Source of the DNA: VRUE01 sp963717375 | GTDB lineage: Bacteria > Actinomycetota > Thermoleophilia > Solirubrobacterales > 70-9 | Direction: 5' to 3' | Length of the DNA stretch: 64,000 nucleotides | Assembly: GCA_963717375.1 (NCBI GenBank) | Contig: OY970329.1 | Span: 1,240,001 to 1,304,000, forward strand | Shown here: in pieces, positions 32,394 through 41,585 of the stretch | Layout: each line of letters begins with the position of its first letter | Position numbering within the stretch: the stretch's first letter is position 1 | Notes under the pieces: generated by a model | Database searches by the model: none | Told to the model about the DNA's origin: nothing | The model's input: the letters and a program-made list of their open reading frames with translations, nothing else | Translations under genes and position numbers: made by a program

Positions 32394-33470
32394 TCAGATG
32401 ATCTTGATCTCAGACTTGTCGCCGACCAGCATCCGCAGCGTCTTCGGCATTCCTTTGCTGCGGGTGAGCTTGACTTCGCGACCGAGCAGGCTCGCCTCGA
32501 GGCGCGTGCCGAGGTCCTCGACCAGCGATCCCGCGAGGATGATCGAGTGCTCGACTTCGGAGCGGCGCACGCAGACATCGTCGCCGATCGAGGTGTAGGG
32601 GCCGACGTAGGCGTCCTCGATCCGGGCACCGGCACCGATCACGGCCGGGCCGCGGACGACCGAGCCCTTCAGCACCGCGCCTTTTTCGACCACGACGCGA
32701 CCCTCGACCCGCGAGGCGTCGTCGACCTCGCCGTCGATCCTGGTCTCGATCTCCTCCAGCACGAGCCGGTTGGCCTCGAGCATGTCGGCGAGCTGGCCGG
32801 TGTCCTTCCACCAGCCGCTGACGACCTCGGACTTAACGGTCTTGCCCTCTTCGATCAGGCGCTGGATCGCCTCGGTGATCTCCAGCTCGCCGCGCCAGGA
32901 AGGCTCGAGCGCGCGGGCGGCCTCGAAGATCGGCGGGGCGAAGAGGTAGACGCCGACCAGGGCGAGGTTGGAAGGCGGGTCTTTGGGCTTCTCGACCAGG
33001 CGCACGATCCGCTCGCCGTCGAGCTCGGCGACGCCGTAGGACTGCGGGTCGTCGACCGGCGTCAGCAGGATCAGCGCGTCGGGTTCCTCCGAGCGGAAAG
33101 TAGAAACGAGGCCGCGCAGCCCGTCGGCGAGCAGGTTGTCGCCGAGGTACATGACGAAGGGCGAGCCGCCGATGAACTCCTCCGCGGTGAGCACCGCGTG
33201 GGCGAGGCCGGCGGGCTTGTCCTGGACGATGTAGGTGATCTCGGCACCGAAGGCCGAGCCGTCGCCGGCCGCCTCGCGGATCTCCTCGCCGGTCTCCGGG
33301 GCGATGATGATCCCGATCTCGGTGACGCCGGCGTCGACCAGCGCCTCGATCCCGTAAAAAAGCACGGGCTTGTTGGCGACGGGCACCAGCTGCTTCGCCG
33401 AGGTGTGGGTGATCGGGCGCAGGCGCGTCCCGGCACCGCCGGAGAGGATCAGGCCTTTGAGGTCTTGCAC
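32394..33470 (-). CDS. rmlA: Glucose-1-phosphate thymidylyltransferase, long form
   Basis: 358 residues from GTG 33470; first step of dTDP-L-rhamnose synthesis. Nucleotidyltransferase signature LKGLILSGGAGTRLRPIT and KQLVPVANKP; YLGDNLLADG holds the metal Asp; VEKPKDPPSNLALVGVY and WWKDTG follow. The C-terminal third (GEVDDASRVEGRVVVEKGAVLKGSVVRGPAVIG) is a left-handed beta-helix, as in the 355-residue RmlA type of actinobacteria and archaea. The frame runs to 33554, which would overlap the divergent GT2 gene, so the GTG just before the conserved start is chosen. Only 28 bp separate the two divergent genes. Confidence 0.93.
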   Translation of the reverse strand: MQDLKGLILSGGAGTRLRPITHTSAKQLVPVANKPVLFYGIEALVDAGVTEIGIIIAPETGEEIREAAGDGSAFGAEITYIVQDKPAGLAHAVLTAEEFIGGSPFVMYLGDNLLADGLRGLVSTFRSEEPDALILLTPVDDPQSYGVAELDGERIVRLVEKPKDPPSNLALVGVYLFAPPIFEAARALEPSWRGELEITEAIQRLIEEGKTVKSEVVSGWWKDTGQLADMLEANRLVLEEIETRIDGEVDDASRVEGRVVVEKGAVLKGSVVRGPAVIGAGARIEDAYVGPYTSIGDDVCVRRSEVEHSIILAGSLVEDLGTRLEASLLGREVKLTRSKGMPKTLRMLVGDKSEIKII

Positions 33471-33498
33471 GGGCCGGAAGGCTATCGTCGCGCCGACT

Positions 33499-34323
33499 AT
33501 GAGCCGGACTGGCCCAGCGCTTGCAATCGATGTCGCGATCGTCAACTGGAACACAGCCGGGGCCGCGCTGGCCGCGGCGGGCGCCTACCTCGCCTCCGAA
33601 GGGGTCGAGCCGAGGGTGACGATCGTCGACAACGACTCGCGTCCCGAGCAGCGCGAACAGCTGCGCGACGGCTGCCCCGAGGGGGTGCGCCTCGACGTCA
33701 GCGACGAGAACCTCGGCTACGGCAGGGCGGCCAACCGGGCGCTGCGCCAGGGCAAGGCAGAGCTGGTCTGCGTCAGCAACGCCGACGTCGTGCCGCAGCC
33801 GGGCGCCCTGGCGGCGCTCGCCGCGGCGGCGGAGAGCGAGCCGCGGGCGGGAATGGTCGGGCCGGTCTTCGGCGGCGACACCGACCGCTACCACGCGGCT
33901 TTGCCGGGAACCGCGACAATGCTGGCCCGGATCTTTGTCGGATCGTTTGGCGAGAAGCCGCAGCCGAGCCCTCCGACAGGCGAGGTGGGTGAAGTCGGCC
34001 AGCCCTCGGGCGCCTGTTTCGTCGTCCGCCGCGAGGTCTGGGACCAGGCCGGTGGCTTCGACGAGGGCTTCTTCCTCTGGTACGAGGACGTCGACCTGGC
34101 CAGGCGGCTGCACGACAGCGGCCTGCGCAACCTCGTCGTCGGTTCGGCTCGCGCCGGCCACGCCGGGGCCGAGGCCTTCGTCCAGATCGACCCGCGCCGC
34201 CAGCAGGCGATCCGGCTGAGCTCGGTCGAGCGCTACATCCGCCTTCACCATCGCCTCGCCATGCCAATCGCCGCGCCGCTACTTAGGCTCTCCCGGCGCC
34301 TTAGAGCGGGCGGCGCCAAATGA
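33499..34323 (+). CDS. GT2 glycosyltransferase
   Basis: 274 residues. DVAIVNWNTAGAALAAAGAYL, TIVDNDSRPEQ, ENLGYGRAANRAL, the divalent-metal motif VSNADVVPQPGAL, and GACFVVRREVWDQAGGFDEGFFLWYEDVDLARRL are all in their GT2 positions. ATG 33499 is chosen since the frame open from 33370 would run into rmlA. It overlaps the next gene as ATGA. The substrate is unknown, but a sugar from the adjacent dTDP-rhamnose pathway would fit. Confidence 0.88.
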   Translation: MSRTGPALAIDVAIVNWNTAGAALAAAGAYLASEGVEPRVTIVDNDSRPEQREQLRDGCPEGVRLDVSDENLGYGRAANRALRQGKAELVCVSNADVVPQPGALAALAAAAESEPRAGMVGPVFGGDTDRYHAALPGTATMLARIFVGSFGEKPQPSPPTGEVGEVGQPSGACFVVRREVWDQAGGFDEGFFLWYEDVDLARRLHDSGLRNLVVGSARAGHAGAEAFVQIDPRRQQAIRLSSVERYIRLHHRLAMPIAAPLLRLSRRLRAGGAK

Positions 34324-35234
34324 ACTCACTGTCAGTCGTCATACCCACCAAGGACCGCGCGAGTGCGCTCGCGCGGACGCTGGCTGCGCTCGAAGGGCAG
34401 CGGATGGGCGACGCGAGCGTTGAGGCGATCGTCGTCGACAACGGCTCCAGCGACGGCACGCTCGAGCAGGTGCGCGAGCGTGCCGCGGCCGCGGCGATCC
34501 CAATCCGGCTGCTCGAGCAGCCCACGGGAGGACCGGCGGCGGCGCGCAACGCCGGCGTCGAGGCCGCCAGCGGCGAGGTCCTGCTCTTCCTCGGCGACGA
34601 CACCGAGGCCGACGGCACCGGGCTGCTGCGCTCGCACCTCGACCTGCACGCCGCCCGGCCCGAGCAGACCTACGGGGTGCTGGGACGAATCACCTGGAGC
34701 CCGCACAACCAGGTAACGCCGTTCATGCGCTGGTTGGAGAACGGCGGGCCGCAGTTCCACTACTTCGAGCTGGAGCCGGGCCCGGTCGACGCGGCCAGCT
34801 ACTTCTACAGCTCGCACGCCTCGGTCAAGCGCTCGCTGCTCGAGCGTGCCGGCGGTTTCGACGAGCGCTTCCCGACCGCGGCGGTGGAGGACACCGAGCT
34901 CGGTGTGCGCCTCGCCGACGCCGGGCTCGAGCTCGACTACCACCCCGAGCTGCTCGTCCTCCACGATCACCCCACCACCCCGGCCCAGAGCTTTCGCCGC
35001 TCGGTCGCCGTCGGCCGCTCGGCGGCTCTCTACAACAGGCTTCGTCCCGACCGGCCCCACCCCGGCGTGCAGGCCCCCCGCGGCTTTGCCTGGTCCGCCG
35101 TGCGCGCCGCGGCGCCGCTGCTGGGCGCGCTCGCCCGCCTGCCGCTGCCGAAGGGCCTGCGCGAGCGGGTCTGGCTGGCGATGACGCGCGGCGGCTACGC
35201 CCGCGGCTACCGGCTGGGACCGGCGGAGGGATGA
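34320..35234 (+). CDS. GT2 glycosyltransferase
   Basis: 304 residues, starting MNSLSVVIPTKDRASALARTLAALEGQ. Motifs: VVDNGSSDGTLEQV, GPAAARNAGVEAASGEVLLFLGDDTEADG (nucleotide-sugar and metal site), and a C-terminal ERAGGFDERFPTAAVEDTELGVRLADAG. It is a variant close to the family that modifies cell-wall and lipid-linked glycans. It overlaps its neighbours by 4 nt on both sides, so the run 33499-37489 reads as one coupled operon. Confidence 0.88.
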   Translation: MNSLSVVIPTKDRASALARTLAALEGQRMGDASVEAIVVDNGSSDGTLEQVRERAAAAAIPIRLLEQPTGGPAAARNAGVEAASGEVLLFLGDDTEADGTGLLRSHLDLHAARPEQTYGVLGRITWSPHNQVTPFMRWLENGGPQFHYFELEPGPVDAASYFYSSHASVKRSLLERAGGFDERFPTAAVEDTELGVRLADAGLELDYHPELLVLHDHPTTPAQSFRRSVAVGRSAALYNRLRPDRPHPGVQAPRGFAWSAVRAAAPLLGALARLPLPKGLRERVWLAMTRGGYARGYRLGPAEG

Positions 35235-37489
35235 TGAGGCGCATCGCGAGACTGAACAACACCGTGCTCTCGCCCCTGGTCGCCTTCACCGGTGCCTGGG
35301 TGCTCGCCGCCCTGCTCAGCCAATACCGCCTGCTCAACGGCGAGGTGCCGTGGTCGACGATCATGGTCGTCGTTGTCGTTGCCGTCCCCCTCGCCTTCCT
35401 CGCCGGCGGCCTGATCGGCGAGGGCCTGGCACTGGGGCGGACAGAGGAGAGCGAGGCTCGCAGCGAGCCCCGGGAGAGCCGGGTGCTGCGCAGGATCCTG
35501 ATCGTCCTCCTCGTTGTCGGACTGCTCGAGCTCGTCCACCAGTTCGCCAAGATCGGCGGCATCCCGCTGCTCTCGCCCAATGGCGGCACCCTGCGCTTCA
35601 GCCAGGGCGGGCCGACGATCATCCTCACCGACGGCCTCACGGTCGCCGCGATCGTGGCCCTGGTCAGGCCGCGCAGCTTGCTCAGCAGCGAGTCTCGCTT
35701 CGACCTGATGATCGCGCTCGCGGCCGTCGGGGGCTTTGCCCTGCAGGCCGGCCGCGGCAGCGTCCTACTGCCGGTGATCGTCGCGATCGCCGCTCGCTGG
35801 CTCTACTGGGGGAGGCCGCGGACAGCGGTCTTCGTCGCCGGTGGACTGCTCGCCTTCGTCGCCGTCGTCTTCGGCTTCTACCTGCGCACCCGGCAGAACT
35901 TCTACAACCCGTTCGAGTCCGAACTGTTCGGCGAAATCATCCCCGGCACGCCGTTCTTCCTGCAGCCGCTCGTCCCGATCTACCTGGCGGTCACGACCAA
36001 CTTCCTCGCCCTGCAGGGGGTGGTCGGGCACTTCCCGACCGGCGAAGCCTTCGGCAACGGCGCCTTCAACGCGATCGGCCTCAACATCGTCTTCCACGGC
36101 GCCCGCAACGTCTCCGACGTCTCCGGCTCGATCACGCCCCCCTGGGTGACGAGCACGGTCGCCGGCCCCCTCTGGGCCGACGGCGGCTTCATCGCCTTGA
36201 TCCCGGGAGTGGCGGCCACGGGCTTCATCTCCGCCGGGGCCTTCGCGATGGCGATGAGGACCAGGTCGTTCAGATGGAGCATGGCTGCCGCCTACCTGCT
36301 CTACCTCGCCGTCTTCGGCCTCTACACAAATCTCTGGACCCAGGCCCTGGACTGGCTGCTGGTCGTTCCCCTCCTGCTCATCGTCGGCGCCTTCGCCGAA
36401 GACCCGGAGGCGCCGCCCGGCCTGACCGGACGGGTATGGGGGAGAATCCGGCAGATGACGGGACACGCTGGGGTCGCGGCCCCCCCTGCACAAGCAGCAG
36501 GCGACACACCGCGAAGCAAGGGCGACAGGAAGCTGGGGCGAAAGCTGATCCTCGCCGGCGCCGCGATCGTGCTGCTTCTGGGCGTTTCGGGTCTGCTGAT
36601 CCAGCCGCTGCTGCGCGAACCGTACCCGCTGATCGCCACCGTGCGGCTCCCCCAGTCGCTGGCGACCTCACCCCAGGTGATGACCAACAACGACCGCCCC
36701 GCCGACAACGAACCGCTGACCTGGGTTCGCGGTCACGGCCACACGGTCGACCTCTACTCCTACACCCCCGGCAGCCCGCTTTCCGAAACCGAACGCGTGG
36801 CACGGCTGAGGATCCCGGGGGACATTCGGCGCTCCCAGTTCGACGTCAACTACTGGCCGCCACGCCGGGCTCAGGTGCTCTTCTCGTTCGATCAGCACGA
36901 GCGCAACCTCTCGATCACGATCAGCCCGACCTGGAAGTCCGACGGCGCGCCAGTCCACTTCGTCTCGCCGCTGTCGGCGCCGCCGAAGGGAGTCACCAGG
37001 GAATTCTCGATCGCGGCCTGGGGCGGGGACAAACCGGACCTCTTCGTCATAACCCGGGGCGATCGCGAATCGCGCCCGACGCTGCAGATCCTCTCCGGCG
37101 AGTCCGGATTCAGGCGCCAGGTCTACGCCGCCCGGTTGCCGTACCGGGGACTGGAAAGCAAAGACTGGTCACTTCAAATCGCCCCGATCATCGGCCTGCC
37201 GAAGAAAAGCGAACAACGCATCTTCAACGGGGACCGGCTCGACCTCGTGATGATTCACCACGATCCCGGCGAGGAGCACAGCATGGTGCATGTCCTGCTC
37301 GGCGAGACCGGCTTCGAGTGGGATGCGATCAGGCGCGATCTCGACGATTCGGGCTCGATCCCACCGAGCACCGATTTCCTCATCGGCGCCCACCAGGGCG
37401 CTACAGCCATCTACGAAGTCCAGCGCGGCGCCGCCGGCGGCCCCATCCTTAAGGTGTTCGGTCTAACGAACCCCCCAGCGCTCCAATAG
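35231..37489 (+). CDS. Wzy-like polymerase with beta-propeller-like ectodomain
   Basis: 752 residues. Residues about 10-410 hold some ten membrane helices with Wzy-type features: VHQFAKIGGIPLL, SQGGPTIILTDGL, LQAGRGSVLLPVIVA, and the long loop RTRQNFYNPFESELFGEIIPGTPFF to TPPWVTSTVAGPLWADGGF. After a cytoplasmic linker and a further helix (about 438-460, LILAGAAIVLLLGVSGLL) comes a large soluble part (about 465-752). It has repeated blades such as PDLFVITRGDRESRPTLQILSGESGF and LDLVMIHHDPGEEHSMVHVLLGETGF, like FG-GAP/VCBS propellers. Fusion of polymerase and propeller is unusual. The last bases overlap the open frame of the flippase. Confidence 0.75.
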   Translation: MMRRIARLNNTVLSPLVAFTGAWVLAALLSQYRLLNGEVPWSTIMVVVVVAVPLAFLAGGLIGEGLALGRTEESEARSEPRESRVLRRILIVLLVVGLLELVHQFAKIGGIPLLSPNGGTLRFSQGGPTIILTDGLTVAAIVALVRPRSLLSSESRFDLMIALAAVGGFALQAGRGSVLLPVIVAIAARWLYWGRPRTAVFVAGGLLAFVAVVFGFYLRTRQNFYNPFESELFGEIIPGTPFFLQPLVPIYLAVTTNFLALQGVVGHFPTGEAFGNGAFNAIGLNIVFHGARNVSDVSGSITPPWVTSTVAGPLWADGGFIALIPGVAATGFISAGAFAMAMRTRSFRWSMAAAYLLYLAVFGLYTNLWTQALDWLLVVPLLLIVGAFAEDPEAPPGLTGRVWGRIRQMTGHAGVAAPPAQAAGDTPRSKGDRKLGRKLILAGAAIVLLLGVSGLLIQPLLREPYPLIATVRLPQSLATSPQVMTNNDRPADNEPLTWVRGHGHTVDLYSYTPGSPLSETERVARLRIPGDIRRSQFDVNYWPPRRAQVLFSFDQHERNLSITISPTWKSDGAPVHFVSPLSAPPKGVTREFSIAAWGGDKPDLFVITRGDRESRPTLQILSGESGFRRQVYAARLPYRGLESKDWSLQIAPIIGLPKKSEQRIFNGDRLDLVMIHHDPGEEHSMVHVLLGETGFEWDAIRRDLDDSGSIPPSTDFLIGAHQGATAIYEVQRGAAGGPILKVFGLTNPPALQ
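37471..37477 (+). other. Possible -1 frameshift (slippery) site C CCC CCA
   Basis: In the frame of the polymerase gene the bases read AAC CCC CCA, so C_CCC_CCA fits the X_XXY_YYZ slippery pattern. A -1 slip here enters exactly the flippase frame, which is open from 37453 but has no ATG, GTG or TTG before 37747. A short GC stem (GGCGG/CCGCC near 37522-37536) follows. A C-run assembly or read error, or a non-standard start, are the alternatives. Confidence 0.35.
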
Positions 37490-38970
37490 TCGAGCCCGAC
37501 CCACAAATTGAGCACTTCGAGGCGGCCGCTCCGCCGGACGGCGCCGCCCTGGGTCAGTCGGCGGCACGGGGTGTCTCGCTGCTGGTCGGCCGGACCCTGG
37601 GCTTTCAGCTGCTCACGGCGGGCGTCACGATCGTCCTCGCGCGGCTGCTCACCCCCGCCGACTACGGGCTCTTCGCGATCGCCCTCTCGGTCCAGCTGGT
37701 CGGGCAGAACATCGCCGAACTGGGCCTGCCCGCCGCCCTGGTTCGCATGCCGGAGCCGCCGTCCGCCGAGCTTCAGGCTTCGACGATCGGCTTCCTGCTC
37801 GTCGTCACTTCGGCCGCGGTGGTCGCGGTGCTGGTCACCACGTTCCTGATCCTGCCCGCGTTCGGCGCGTCCGGCGACGTCCTCCGCGTCGTCTCGATAA
37901 CCCTGCTCGCGCTGCCGATCTACGCCGCGCGCGCCGTGCCGCTGGCGATGCTCGACCGCAAAATGAGCTTCGGCCGGGTTGCCGCGGTCGAGGCAGCCGA
38001 CACCGTCGGCTTCAACCTCTTCGCCCTTGTGGCGGCCCTGGCGGGGCTCGGCGTATTCAGCCTCGCCGGCGCGGTTCCCGCCGGCGCGATGCTGGGAGCC
38101 GGCGTCGCCTGGCTGACCCCCGGGGCTGCTCGCATGCCCCGCTTCGAGCTGTCGCGGGTGAAGCCGTTGATCGGCTTCGGCAGCCGGGTAAGCGTGCTCG
38201 GCATGCTCTACCTGGGTCGCGACCTCGGCTACGTGGCGATCATCGGCGCGATCGGCGGCGCGCCGATGGCGGGCTTCTACGGGATGGCGAAGCGGCTGTT
38301 CTCTTTCCCGACCGCGCTCGCCGCCGCGGTGGCCCGCGTGATGCTTCCCGCGCTGAGCCAGTCTGGCGGTGAAGGACCGAAGCGGGCCGCTCGCATGCTC
38401 AGCCAGGTCGCCCTCGTCTGCGGCCTGCCACTGGCCCTGATCGCCGGAGCTATTCAGCCCTTGATCGACGTCGTCCTCGGGCCCGAATGGCTTCCCACCA
38501 CCGACATCGTTCTCTACGGCTCCCTGGCGATGATGCTGGGAGCGAGCGTGGCCTCAACGATCAACAGCCTCAGCCTGGCGGAAGGAAAGCCGAACGCCCC
38601 GGTGCTGGCGATCGGCGTTGAGCTGGTCGTCGGCTTTCTGCTCGTCGCGATTCTGGTCGGCGCCCTCGAGGAGACCGGGATCGGCATCGCGATGTCAGCC
38701 GCCGCCGCGGTCTCCGCGGCGATCCTGCTGGCGACGACGAAGTCACTGGTGCGCACCGGCGCGGGCGACGTCGCCCGCGCCACGGCGATCACCTTCGCCG
38801 CCGCGGCGGCCGGGCAACTGCTGCCGGTCTCCTACAACGGCGCCGGTCTGCTCGCCACGCTCTGTGTAAGCGGGATCGTCTGGCTGGGCCTGACAGCCGC
38901 CTTCTTCCAGAGCGAGCTGGGCCAGATGATCGGTCTGATCCGCAATATGAGAGCGAGGGCCGCGGTATGA
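37489..38970 (+). CDS. Wzx-type flippase (polysaccharide translocase), start unclear
   Basis: Multi-membrane protein of the MATE/PST fold that flips lipid-linked repeat units. Homology clearly begins before the first standard start: GQSAARGVSLLVGRTLGFQLLTAGVTIVLARLLTPADYGLFAIAL is encoded from about 37549, yet the first in-frame ATG is 37747. Starting there would delete the first two helices. The frame has no ATG/GTG/TTG between its opening (37453) and 37747. The coordinate 37489 marks the codon GTC that directly overlaps the previous stop (TAGTC, where TAGTG would be a usual coupled start). The rest (GRDLGYVAIIGAIGGAPMAGFYGMAKRL and so on) is intact with about 12 helices. Confidence 0.8.
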   Translation, partial: VEPDPQIEHFEAAAPPDGAALGQSAARGVSLLVGRTLGFQLLTAGVTIVLARLLTPADYGLFAIALSVQLVGQNIAELGLPAALVRMPEPPSAELQASTIGFLLVVTSAAVVAVLVTTFLILPAFGASGDVLRVVSITLLALPIYAARAVPLAMLDRKMSFGRVAAVEAADTVGFNLFALVAALAGLGVFSLAGAVPAGAMLGAGVAWLTPGAARMPRFELSRVKPLIGFGSRVSVLGMLYLGRDLGYVAIIGAIGGAPMAGFYGMAKRLFSFPTALAAAVARVMLPALSQSGGEGPKRAARMLSQVALVCGLPLALIAGAIQPLIDVVLGPEWLPTTDIVLYGSLAMMLGASVASTINSLSLAEGKPNAPVLAIGVELVVGFLLVAILVGALEETGIGIAMSAAAAVSAAILLATTKSLVRTGAGDVARATAITFAAAAAGQLLPVSYNGAGLLATLCVSGIVWLGLTAAFFQSELGQMIGLIRNMRARAAV

Positions 38971-39905
38971 CCGTCCCAATCCCGACGGTGTACATCCCGA
39001 CGCTCAACGGCGGCGAGAACCTGAGTCGCTGCCTCGCCTCGCTCGAGCGGCAGACGACCCCTCCGCACGTGGTGGTCGCCGACAACGGCTCGGGCGAGGG
39101 TTGCGCGGCGCTGTTGCGCGAGCAGTTTCCGCAGGTAACCAGGGTCGGCTTCGGTCGCAACCTGGGCTTCGGCAACGCCCTCAACCGCGCGATCGCAGAG
39201 GCCGGAGAAGGCCCGATCGTCCTGCTCAACGACGACGCAGTCGCCGAGCCCGAGCTGATCGAGAACCTCCTCGCCGGCAGCGCTCGGGCCGAGATGGTCG
39301 CGGCCGCCCTGCTCAGCGAACGAGACACCAGCAGGATCGACTCGGCCGGGGTCCTCGTCGACCAGACCCTGATGGCGTTCGACTACCTCTGTGGCGAGCC
39401 CGTCGCGGCATTGGAGGGCGCTTCCGACCCGATGGGCCCCACCGGCGGCGCGGCGCTCTACGACCGCGACGCCTTCAACGCCGTCGGCGGCTTCGACCAG
39501 CGGATCTTTCTCTACTACGAGGACGTCGACCTTGCCCTGCGGATGCGGGCCGAGGGCGCTCGCTGCGTGCTCTCCCCCCAAGCGCGCGCTATCCACGGCT
39601 ACTCGATGACGCTGGGTGCGCGCAGTGGGCGCAAGTACGCGATGACCGGCTGGAGCCGGGGCTACCTGCTGCGGCGCTATGGGGTCACGGCTTCGGCCTC
39701 GCTGGGTGCGCAGGCGCTCGGCCGGGAGGCGGCGATCTGCGCCGGCCAGCTGCTCCGCGACCGCACCCTCGCCGGCGCGCGGGGCAGGATCGCGGGCTGG
39801 CGGGCCGCCAAGGAGCTTGCGTCGCGGCAGCTGCCCCCGGGCGCGGTCACCTCGCTGAGCTTGCGCCGGGCCCTGGCCTTGCGCAGCAGCGGCCACAGCG
39901 CCTGA
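38967..39905 (+). CDS. GT2 glycosyltransferase
   Basis: 312 residues. IPTVYIPTLNGGENLSRCLASLERQ, VVADNGSGEGCAALL, NLGFGNALNRAI, VLLNDDAVAEPELI (metal site), and GGAALYDRDAFNAVGGFDQRIFLYYEDVDLALRM. It is close in type to the 28320 and 33499 enzymes. The start overlaps the flippase stop by 4 nt. The C-terminal Arg-rich amphipathic helices could attach it to the membrane. Confidence 0.88.
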   Translation: MTVPIPTVYIPTLNGGENLSRCLASLERQTTPPHVVVADNGSGEGCAALLREQFPQVTRVGFGRNLGFGNALNRAIAEAGEGPIVLLNDDAVAEPELIENLLAGSARAEMVAAALLSERDTSRIDSAGVLVDQTLMAFDYLCGEPVAALEGASDPMGPTGGAALYDRDAFNAVGGFDQRIFLYYEDVDLALRMRAEGARCVLSPQARAIHGYSMTLGARSGRKYAMTGWSRGYLLRRYGVTASASLGAQALGREAAICAGQLLRDRTLAGARGRIAGWRAAKELASRQLPPGAVTSLSLRRALALRSSGHSA

Positions 39906-39921
39906 AAGGATGCCCGCTCGC

Positions 39922-40836
39922 ATGAGCAACGAACTCCCCCTCGTATCGATCGCGACTGCCGCGCTCGACCCCCCTCTCGACAAGCTCGTCCGTTGCATCG
40001 AGAGCGTCGAAGCCCAGGACTACCCACAGATTGAGCACGTCGTCGTCGACGGCGGCTCGACCAACGGCGCGCTCGATGTCCTGGCAAAGCACGAGCACCT
40101 GCGCTGGATATCCGAGCCGGACCGCGGCCAGTGCGATGCGATGAACAAGGCGATCTTCGAGCAGTCGACGGGCGACCTGATCGTCTGGCTCAACGCCGAC
40201 GACGTCCTCTACCCCGGCTCGGTCGAGCACGCGGCGGCGCTCTTCCAGCAGGACCCGGAGCTGGGCTGGGTCTACGGCAACCTCGACGTCGACCGGCGCG
40301 GGCACAAGCACGTGATCCGCCCGCCGCAGGAAGCGACGATCGAAGAGCTCGACTTCAACAACGTCGGCCTGATCGCGCCCGGCACGATGTTCACCCGCTG
40401 GGCGCTGGAGCGGGCGGGGCGGCTCGACGAGGAGCTCAACATGGAGATGGATCTCGACCTCTCGCTGCGGCTGCTGCAGGCAGGTGTGCCCTCGCGTTAC
40501 ACGCCGCGCTCGCTGGCGCTGCTGGAGATCTACGACGGAACCAAGAGCGGCGAGGTGCCGCTGCGCGACATCGTCCTCGAGCGGCACCGGATCTACCTCA
40601 AGCACGGCATGTTCAAGCAGGCGGGAGCGGCGCTCGCCCTCGCCGGTCGCTACGAGACCTCCGGTGAAATCGAAAAAGCCCTGGACGAAGGGCGTTACCG
40701 CGACGCCTCGGCCGCCGCTGCCACTGGCCTAAGGTTCATGCCCTCGGTGCTGGAGCGGCACCGGATCTCCTTCTGGCTGACTCGGCTGTTCCCGCGTGGA
40801 ATGCGAGCTGTGAAGCGAATCTTGAAAAGGATCTGA
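39922..40836 (+). CDS. GT2 glycosyltransferase
   Basis: 304 residues. LVSIATAALDPPLDKLVRCIESVEAQDYPQIEHVVVDGGSTNGALDVL and ISEPDRGQCDAMNKAI, with LIVWLNADDVLYPGSVE as the metal site, are typical of the family found in exopolysaccharide clusters. ATG 39922 is preferred over ATG 39910 because the AAAGGA sequence ends at 39910, leaving no spacer for the earlier start. The C-terminus (FWLTRLFPRGMRAVKRILKRI) is a basic amphipathic helix, probably for membrane contact. Confidence 0.88.
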   Translation: MSNELPLVSIATAALDPPLDKLVRCIESVEAQDYPQIEHVVVDGGSTNGALDVLAKHEHLRWISEPDRGQCDAMNKAIFEQSTGDLIVWLNADDVLYPGSVEHAAALFQQDPELGWVYGNLDVDRRGHKHVIRPPQEATIEELDFNNVGLIAPGTMFTRWALERAGRLDEELNMEMDLDLSLRLLQAGVPSRYTPRSLALLEIYDGTKSGEVPLRDIVLERHRIYLKHGMFKQAGAALALAGRYETSGEIEKALDEGRYRDASAAAATGLRFMPSVLERHRISFWLTRLFPRGMRAVKRILKRI

Positions 40837-40838
40837 CG

Positions 40839-41585
40839 ATGCCGCGGACCACCCCCACCGACCGGATGCAGTCGCTGTTCCATCGCTTCGGCCTGCATCT
40901 CGGCAGGCACCGCTACACGCTGGCAGGAGCTCGCGAGGCGCTGCTGGGCGCCGGCGTGGACCTGGTGATCGACGTCGGCGCCCACGAGGGCGAGTACGGG
41001 AGCGAACTGCGAACAGCCGGCTATCGCGGCGAGATCCTCTCCTTCGAGCCGGTCAGCGACTACTTCGAGCGGCTGCTCGCGGCTGCCGCCGGAGACGACT
41101 CCTGGAACTGCCTCAACCGTGCCGGGGGAGCGCGAACCGAAACGGCGACGATCAACGTCTCCGCCAACGACGGTCACAGCAGCTCGCTGCTGGGAATGAC
41201 CAGCGCCCACGAACAGGCCGCGCCGGGGTCGCACTTCGAGCGCACGCAGACGATCGAGGTGACCACGGTGGACGAGGCGCTTGGGGACCGCGCCGGGCGA
41301 CCCCGCGCGGCGTACCTCAAGGCGGATACCCAGGGGTACGAGCACGAAGTCCTGGCCGGGGCCGGCGAGACGCTGCCGAGCTGCGTCGCGGTCGAGCTCG
41401 AGCTGTCGCTGACCCCGATCTACGAGAACCAGCTGCTGCTCGGTGAAATGATCGAGCTGATGCGGAGCAAGGGCTTTCGCCCCACCCACCTCGAGCCCGA
41501 GTTCGTCGACCCGGGCAGCGGCGAGCTGCTCTGTGTCAACGGCCTCTTCCAGCCGGCTGCGAGAATCAGCGCCGCCAATGCCTAG
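40839..41585 (+). CDS. FkbM family methyltransferase
   Basis: 248 residues; SAM-dependent O-methyltransferase. LVIDVGAHEGEYGSELRTAGYRGEILSFEPVSDYFERLL is the FkbM SAM-binding start. VDEALGDRAGRPRAAYLKADTQGYEHEVLAGAGETL contains the conserved K-x-D-x-Q-G-x-E, and AVELELSLTPIYENQ the family end. It likely methylates a sugar of the repeat unit. AAAAGG precedes the ATG. It overlaps gmd by 8 nt. Confidence 0.92.
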   Translation: MPRTTPTDRMQSLFHRFGLHLGRHRYTLAGAREALLGAGVDLVIDVGAHEGEYGSELRTAGYRGEILSFEPVSDYFERLLAAAAGDDSWNCLNRAGGARTETATINVSANDGHSSSLLGMTSAHEQAAPGSHFERTQTIEVTTVDEALGDRAGRPRAAYLKADTQGYEHEVLAGAGETLPSCVAVELELSLTPIYENQLLLGEMIELMRSKGFRPTHLEPEFVDPGSGELLCVNGLFQPAARISAANA

